Below are positions 59,795 through 64,000 of a DNA stretch of 64,000 nt, piece after piece. The position numbers and the translations under genes were made by a program. The stretch is from Mastacembelus armatus. Its lineage: Eukaryota > Chordata > Actinopteri > Synbranchiformes > Mastacembelidae. Within the stretch, counting starts at the first letter, position 1. Each line of letters opens with the position of its first letter. A model generated the notes under the pieces. The model worked only from the letters and a program-made list of their open reading frames with translations, searched no databases and was not told the DNA's origin. The stretch lies in NCBI RefSeq assembly GCF_900324485.2, contig NW_022872901.1, positions 1 to 64,000 of the forward strand, in the 5' to 3' direction.

Positions 59795-61984
59795 TCCTCC
59801 TGACCAGGACGACTGCATTGCTAGTATGCCGAGCCCAACAAATGAGCGTCAATATCCAAAGTGAATATCAACTTAACGTATCCATTGTACCGCTTCATGT
59901 AGTTATGACTGTGCAACGAATCAAGTCGCAGCTCGTTCTGCGCTGTAGTCAGCGTTCATTGAACGAGACTGAAGCCATATAGGACAACGAGAGACGCGTC
60001 TGCTGTTTAAATCAATGTGTTCATTTCACATGTTTTGAGTGTAAATGAGTTGAAATGAAGCCTCTGTGAATATTTTTGTCAGCACCTTATTGGTTTTAGA
60101 AAATGCATTATAGTGCTATCACGATGATTTTTGGGCATGGGCATGATAATCCATATCCAAAGTGAATATCAACTGTACCGCTTCATGTTGGTTTGTCTGT
60201 GCAACGAAACGAGTAGCACCTGTTTCAGAGCAGTAGTTTTCATCGTTCATTGAACGAGACTGACTCCATATAGGACGAGAGACGCGTCTGCTCTTTAAAT
60301 CAATATGTGTTCATTTCACATGTTTTGAGTGTAAATGAGTTGAAATGAAGCCTCTGTGAATATTTCTGGCTGCATCTTATTGAGTTTAGAACATGCATTA
60401 TATCATTATCATGAGGATTTTTTAATTCAAAACAAGTGGTTTTGCAGCAGGGGCGCAGAGAATTCAAAAATGACAGTGTGATCAGAGCGGGGATTGGCAC
60501 CTGTGTAAAGCCGAGCATAGTGCGGTAGGACTGTGCACGGCTTTCTGGATGTCCCCCTGAAGTTTTCGCTGGAGCCCCAGCAGTTTTCAATCATAACTGC
60601 GTTAACAAGAAAAGAAAGTTTCTCCTCCTGACCAGGACGACTGCATTGCTAGTATGCCGAGCCCAACAAATGAGCGTCAATATCCAAAGTGAATATCAAC
60701 TTAACGTATCCATTGTACCGCTTCATGTAGTTATGACTGTGCAACGAATCAAGTCGCAGCTCGTTCTGCGCTGTTGTCAGCGTTGATTGAACGAGACTGA
60801 AGCCATATAGGACAACGAGAGACGCGTCTGCTGTTTAAATCAATGTATTCATTTCACATGTTTTGAGTGGAAATGAGTTGAAATGAAACCTCTGTGAATA
60901 TTTTTGGCTGCACCTTATTGTTTTTAGAAAATGCATTATATCATTATCATGAGGATTTTTGAATTCAAAACAAGTGGTTTTGCAGCAGGGGCGCAGAGAA
61001 TTCAAAAATGACAGTGTGATCAGAGCGGGGATTGGCGCACCTGTGTAAGCCGAGCATAGTGCGGTAGGACTGTGCACGGCTTTCTGGATGTCCCCCTGAA
61101 GTTTTCGCTGGAGCCCCAGCAGTTTTCAATCATGACTGCGTTAACAGGAACAGAAAGTTTCTCCTCCTGACCAGGACGACTGCATTGCTAGTATGCCGAG
61201 CCCAACAAATGAGCGTCAATATCCAAAGTGAATATCAACTTAACGTATCCATTGTACCGCTTCATGTAGTTATGACTGTGCAACGAATCAAGTCGCAGCT
61301 CGTTCTGCGCTGTAGTCAGCGTTGATTGAACGAGACTGAAGCCATATAGGACAATGAGAGACGCGTCTGCTGTTTAAATCAATGTGTTCATTTCACATGT
61401 TTCGAGTGGAAATGAGTTGAAATGAAGCCTCTGTGAATATTTTTGGCAGCATCTTATTGAGTTTAGAAAATGCATTATGTTAATATGACGATGATTTTTG
61501 GGCATGGGCATGATAATCCATATCCAAAGTGAATATCAACTGTACCGCTTCATGTAGTTATGTCTGTGCAACGAAACGAGTCGCAGCTGTTTCAGAGCAG
61601 TAGTTGTCATCGTTCATTGAACGAGACTGAAGCCATATAGGACGAGAGAAGCGTCTGCTGTTTAAATCAGTGTTCATTTCACATGTTTTGAGAGTAAATG
61701 AGTTGAAATGAAGCCTCTGTGAATACTTTTGGCTGCACCTTATTGTTTTTAGAAAATGCATTATATCATTATCATGAGGATTTTTGAATTCAAAACAAGT
61801 GGTTTTGCAGCAGGGGCGCAGAGAATTCAGAAATGACAGTGTGATCAGAGCGGGGATTGGCACCTGTGTAAGCCAAGCATAGTGCGGTAGGACTTGGCAC
61901 GGCTTTCTGGATGTCCCCCTGAAGTTCTCGCTGGAGCCCCAGCAGTTTTCAATCATGACTGCGTTAACAGGAACAGAAAGTTTC
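59795..61984. repeat. Composite satellite (fourth block)
   Basis: Higher-order units with and without the foreign segment; one monomer around 60,100 carries the rare variants attatagtgctatc and gactgactccat also seen at 3,110 and 3,270-3,285 in the left array, linking the two arrays. Confidence 0.87.
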
Positions 61985-62804
61985 TGTCATGATTTCAGTA
62001 TCAATTTGTATGGATCGTAACCTCGACTAACACAAGCGACCAGGAAACGGAAGCAGATTAAGCCAAAGTTTATTTAATGTATAACAACAGAATGTAAGTG
62101 GGAATGCAGGCCAGTGGGGATGTGTTGAATCCAAGAGGAGTCGACAGGAGATGGTTTCTCCGACGGCCAGTTCCGGTACCGCCGGGCTGGTCCTCGGAGA
62201 TGGGGGGTGGTAAGTCCGTCACGGGTCCGCAGAGCAATATCTGACGGGTATGGATTCCTCTGGGGCCAACCAGAGGCCGGGCTCTCTCCGAACTTAGAAC
62301 TCAGGAAACAGGAGAAAACTAGGTTAATGTAGGAGTGACACAAAACAAAGCAAACAGTGTTCGCACCCGGGACTCCTCAGGAGTGAGAGCACAGAAAGTG
62401 CCTATATAAAGGCGACAACAGTCAGCAGGTAATCCACAATAGAGGAAAGCGTCCCCCACGTCGAGTTTACCCCTCTTCGTAGTAAGCACAGTCAAGAGTT
62501 AGCTCCTCCGAGCCGTAACCGTGACGCGACAGGAAACAAAGTCATTTGCCGTAAGCTACTGATTCCTCCGATCAAAGCAAAACAGCTCACAAACGTGCAC
62601 TTACTTTGCCGTAGCGTGAATCCACACGAGAGTTAAGGACAAACAATCCGGAGATCTGTGTCACCACGAACCCAGCTACTTAAGCTGGGACTGCAGGTGA
62701 CACAGATCAGCAATCAAAACAAGCAACCAAAAAACAACCAAACCAGTTCCTGTCATGATCCACAACAAAAACAAAACAGGAAGTCCCGACAGCGGATCAT
62801 GACA
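61985..62804 (-). mobile_element. Solo LTR (820 bp)
   Basis: Same ends, length, gtttc duplication and satellite position as the solo LTR at 54,048. Confidence 0.85.
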
Positions 62805-63632
62805 GTTTCTCCTCCTGACCAGGACGACTGCATTGCTAGTATGCCGAGCCCAACAAATGAGCGTCAATATCCAAAGTGAATATCAACTTAACGTATCCAT
62901 TGTACCGCTTCATGTAGTTATGACTGTGCAACGAATCAAGTCGCAGCTCGTTCTGCGCTGTAGTCAGCGTTGATTGAACGAGACTGAAGCCATATAGGAC
63001 AACGAGAGACGCGTCTGCTGTTTAAATCAATGTGTTCATTTCACATGTTTTGAGTGGAAATGAGTTGAAATGAAGCCTCTGTGAATATTTTTGGCAGCAT
63101 CTTATTGAGTTTAGAAAATGCATTATGTTAATATGACGATGATTTTTGGGCATGGGCATGATAATCCATATCCAAAGTGAATATCAACTGTACCGCTTCA
63201 TGTAGTTATGTCTGTGCAACGAAACGAGTCGCAGCTGTTTCAGAGCAGTAGTTGTCCTCGTTCATTGAACGAGACTGAAGCCATATAGGACGAGAGAAGC
63301 GTCTGCTGTTTAAATCAGTGTTCATTTCACATGTTTTGAGAGTAAATGAGTTGAAATGAAGCCTCTGTGAATACTTTTGGCTGCACCTTATTGTTTTTAG
63401 AAAATGCATTATATCATTATCATGAGGATTTTTGAATTCAAAACAAGTGGTTTTGCAGCAGGGGCGCAGAGAATTCAGAAATGACAGTGTGATCAGAGCG
63501 GGGATTGGCACCTGTGTAAGCCGAGCATAGTGCGGTAGGACTTGGCACGGCTTTCTGGATGTCCCCCTGAAGTTCTCGCTGGAGCCCCAGCAGTTTTCAA
63601 TCATGACTGCGTTAACAGGAACAGAAAGTTTC
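62805..63632. repeat. Composite satellite (fifth block)
   Basis: One 823-bp higher-order unit between two LTRs; the distance from LTR start to LTR start is 1,648 bp (823 + 820 + 5). Confidence 0.87.
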
Positions 63633-64000
63633 TGTCATGATTTCAGTATCAATTTGTATGGATCGTAACCTCGACTAACACAAGCGACCAGGAAACGGAA
63701 GCAGATTAAGCCAAAGTTTATTTAATGTATAACAACAGAATGTAAGTGGGAATGCAGGCCAGTGGGGATGTGTTGAATCCAAGAGGAGTCGACAGGAGAT
63801 GGTTTCTCCGACGGCCAGTTCCGGTACCGCCGGGCTGGTCCTCGGAGATGGGGGGTGGTAAGTCCGTCACGGGTCCGCAGAGCAATATCTGACGGGTATG
63901 GATTCCTCTGGGGCCAACCAGAGGCCGGGCTCTCTCCGAACTTAGAACTCAGGAAACAGGAGAAAACTAGGTTAATGTAGGAGTGACACAAAACAAAGCA
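63633..64000 (-). mobile_element. LTR, cut by window end
   Basis: The first 368 bp of the same LTR at the same satellite site; whether it is solo or part of a longer copy cannot be seen. Confidence 0.8.

Noticed and set aside
47756-63604. Recurring 98-132-residue minus-strand ORFs (ending GCNEST-like variants) as a gene family
   Set aside because: They track the satellite higher-order unit exactly and end or start with monomer variants; no gene structure.

Overview
The window looks like teleost fish DNA dominated by repeats. Grounds: a CR1/L2-type LINE with an (ATT)n tail, an RTE/Expander-like retroposon end of the type common in fish genomes, fish-type multi-exon genes with GT-AG introns, and U5/U6 snRNA sequences. 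The species cannot be fixed from sequence alone.

Layout. 1-6317 is a tandem satellite (about 290 bp, about 22 monomers). It is interrupted at 6318-8960 by a DNA transposon with roughly 380-bp terminal inverted repeats that carries an exon encoding the C-terminal half of a ubiquitin-specific-protease-like fold; the satellite then resumes to about 10,500. 10,500-13,300 holds a LINE fragment, two minus-strand zinc-finger exons of a truncated gene, and a 190-bp minisatellite. 13,781-20,370 is a minus-strand CXADR-like two-Ig-domain receptor gene whose V-domain exon has been split by a 4.69-kb, apparently full-length L2-type LINE with both ORFs open and a 7-bp target-site duplication. 22,565-37,562 is a tandem array of about 1,795-bp units. 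Each unit carries one U6-like and one U5-like snRNA gene, both on the minus strand; I count 8 full U6, 2 partial U6 and 8 U5 copies.

37,600-44,800 holds a 14-coding-exon plus-strand gene of a fish-expanded family (I believe DUF6729) with a DDE-transposase-like D/D/E pattern and a C-terminal CxxC...GH...C zinc motif. It has two in-frame TAG codons. A second, two-exon gene with two copies of the same zinc motif follows at 45,774-46,661. From 47,270 to the end the satellite returns as an 823-bp higher-order repeat, and an LTR retrotransposon inserted once in it has been co-amplified as solo LTRs and as copies with internal sequence.

Integration. The window is mostly selfish or repetitive DNA. 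The host gene content is one disrupted Ig receptor, one probably transposase-derived gene pair, a truncated zinc-finger gene and the snRNA array. The strongest candidates for something little described are the U5/U6 array, built from two homologous half-units, the long-TIR transposon with a deubiquitinase-like exon, and the DDE-like multi-exon gene with its zinc-motif companion.
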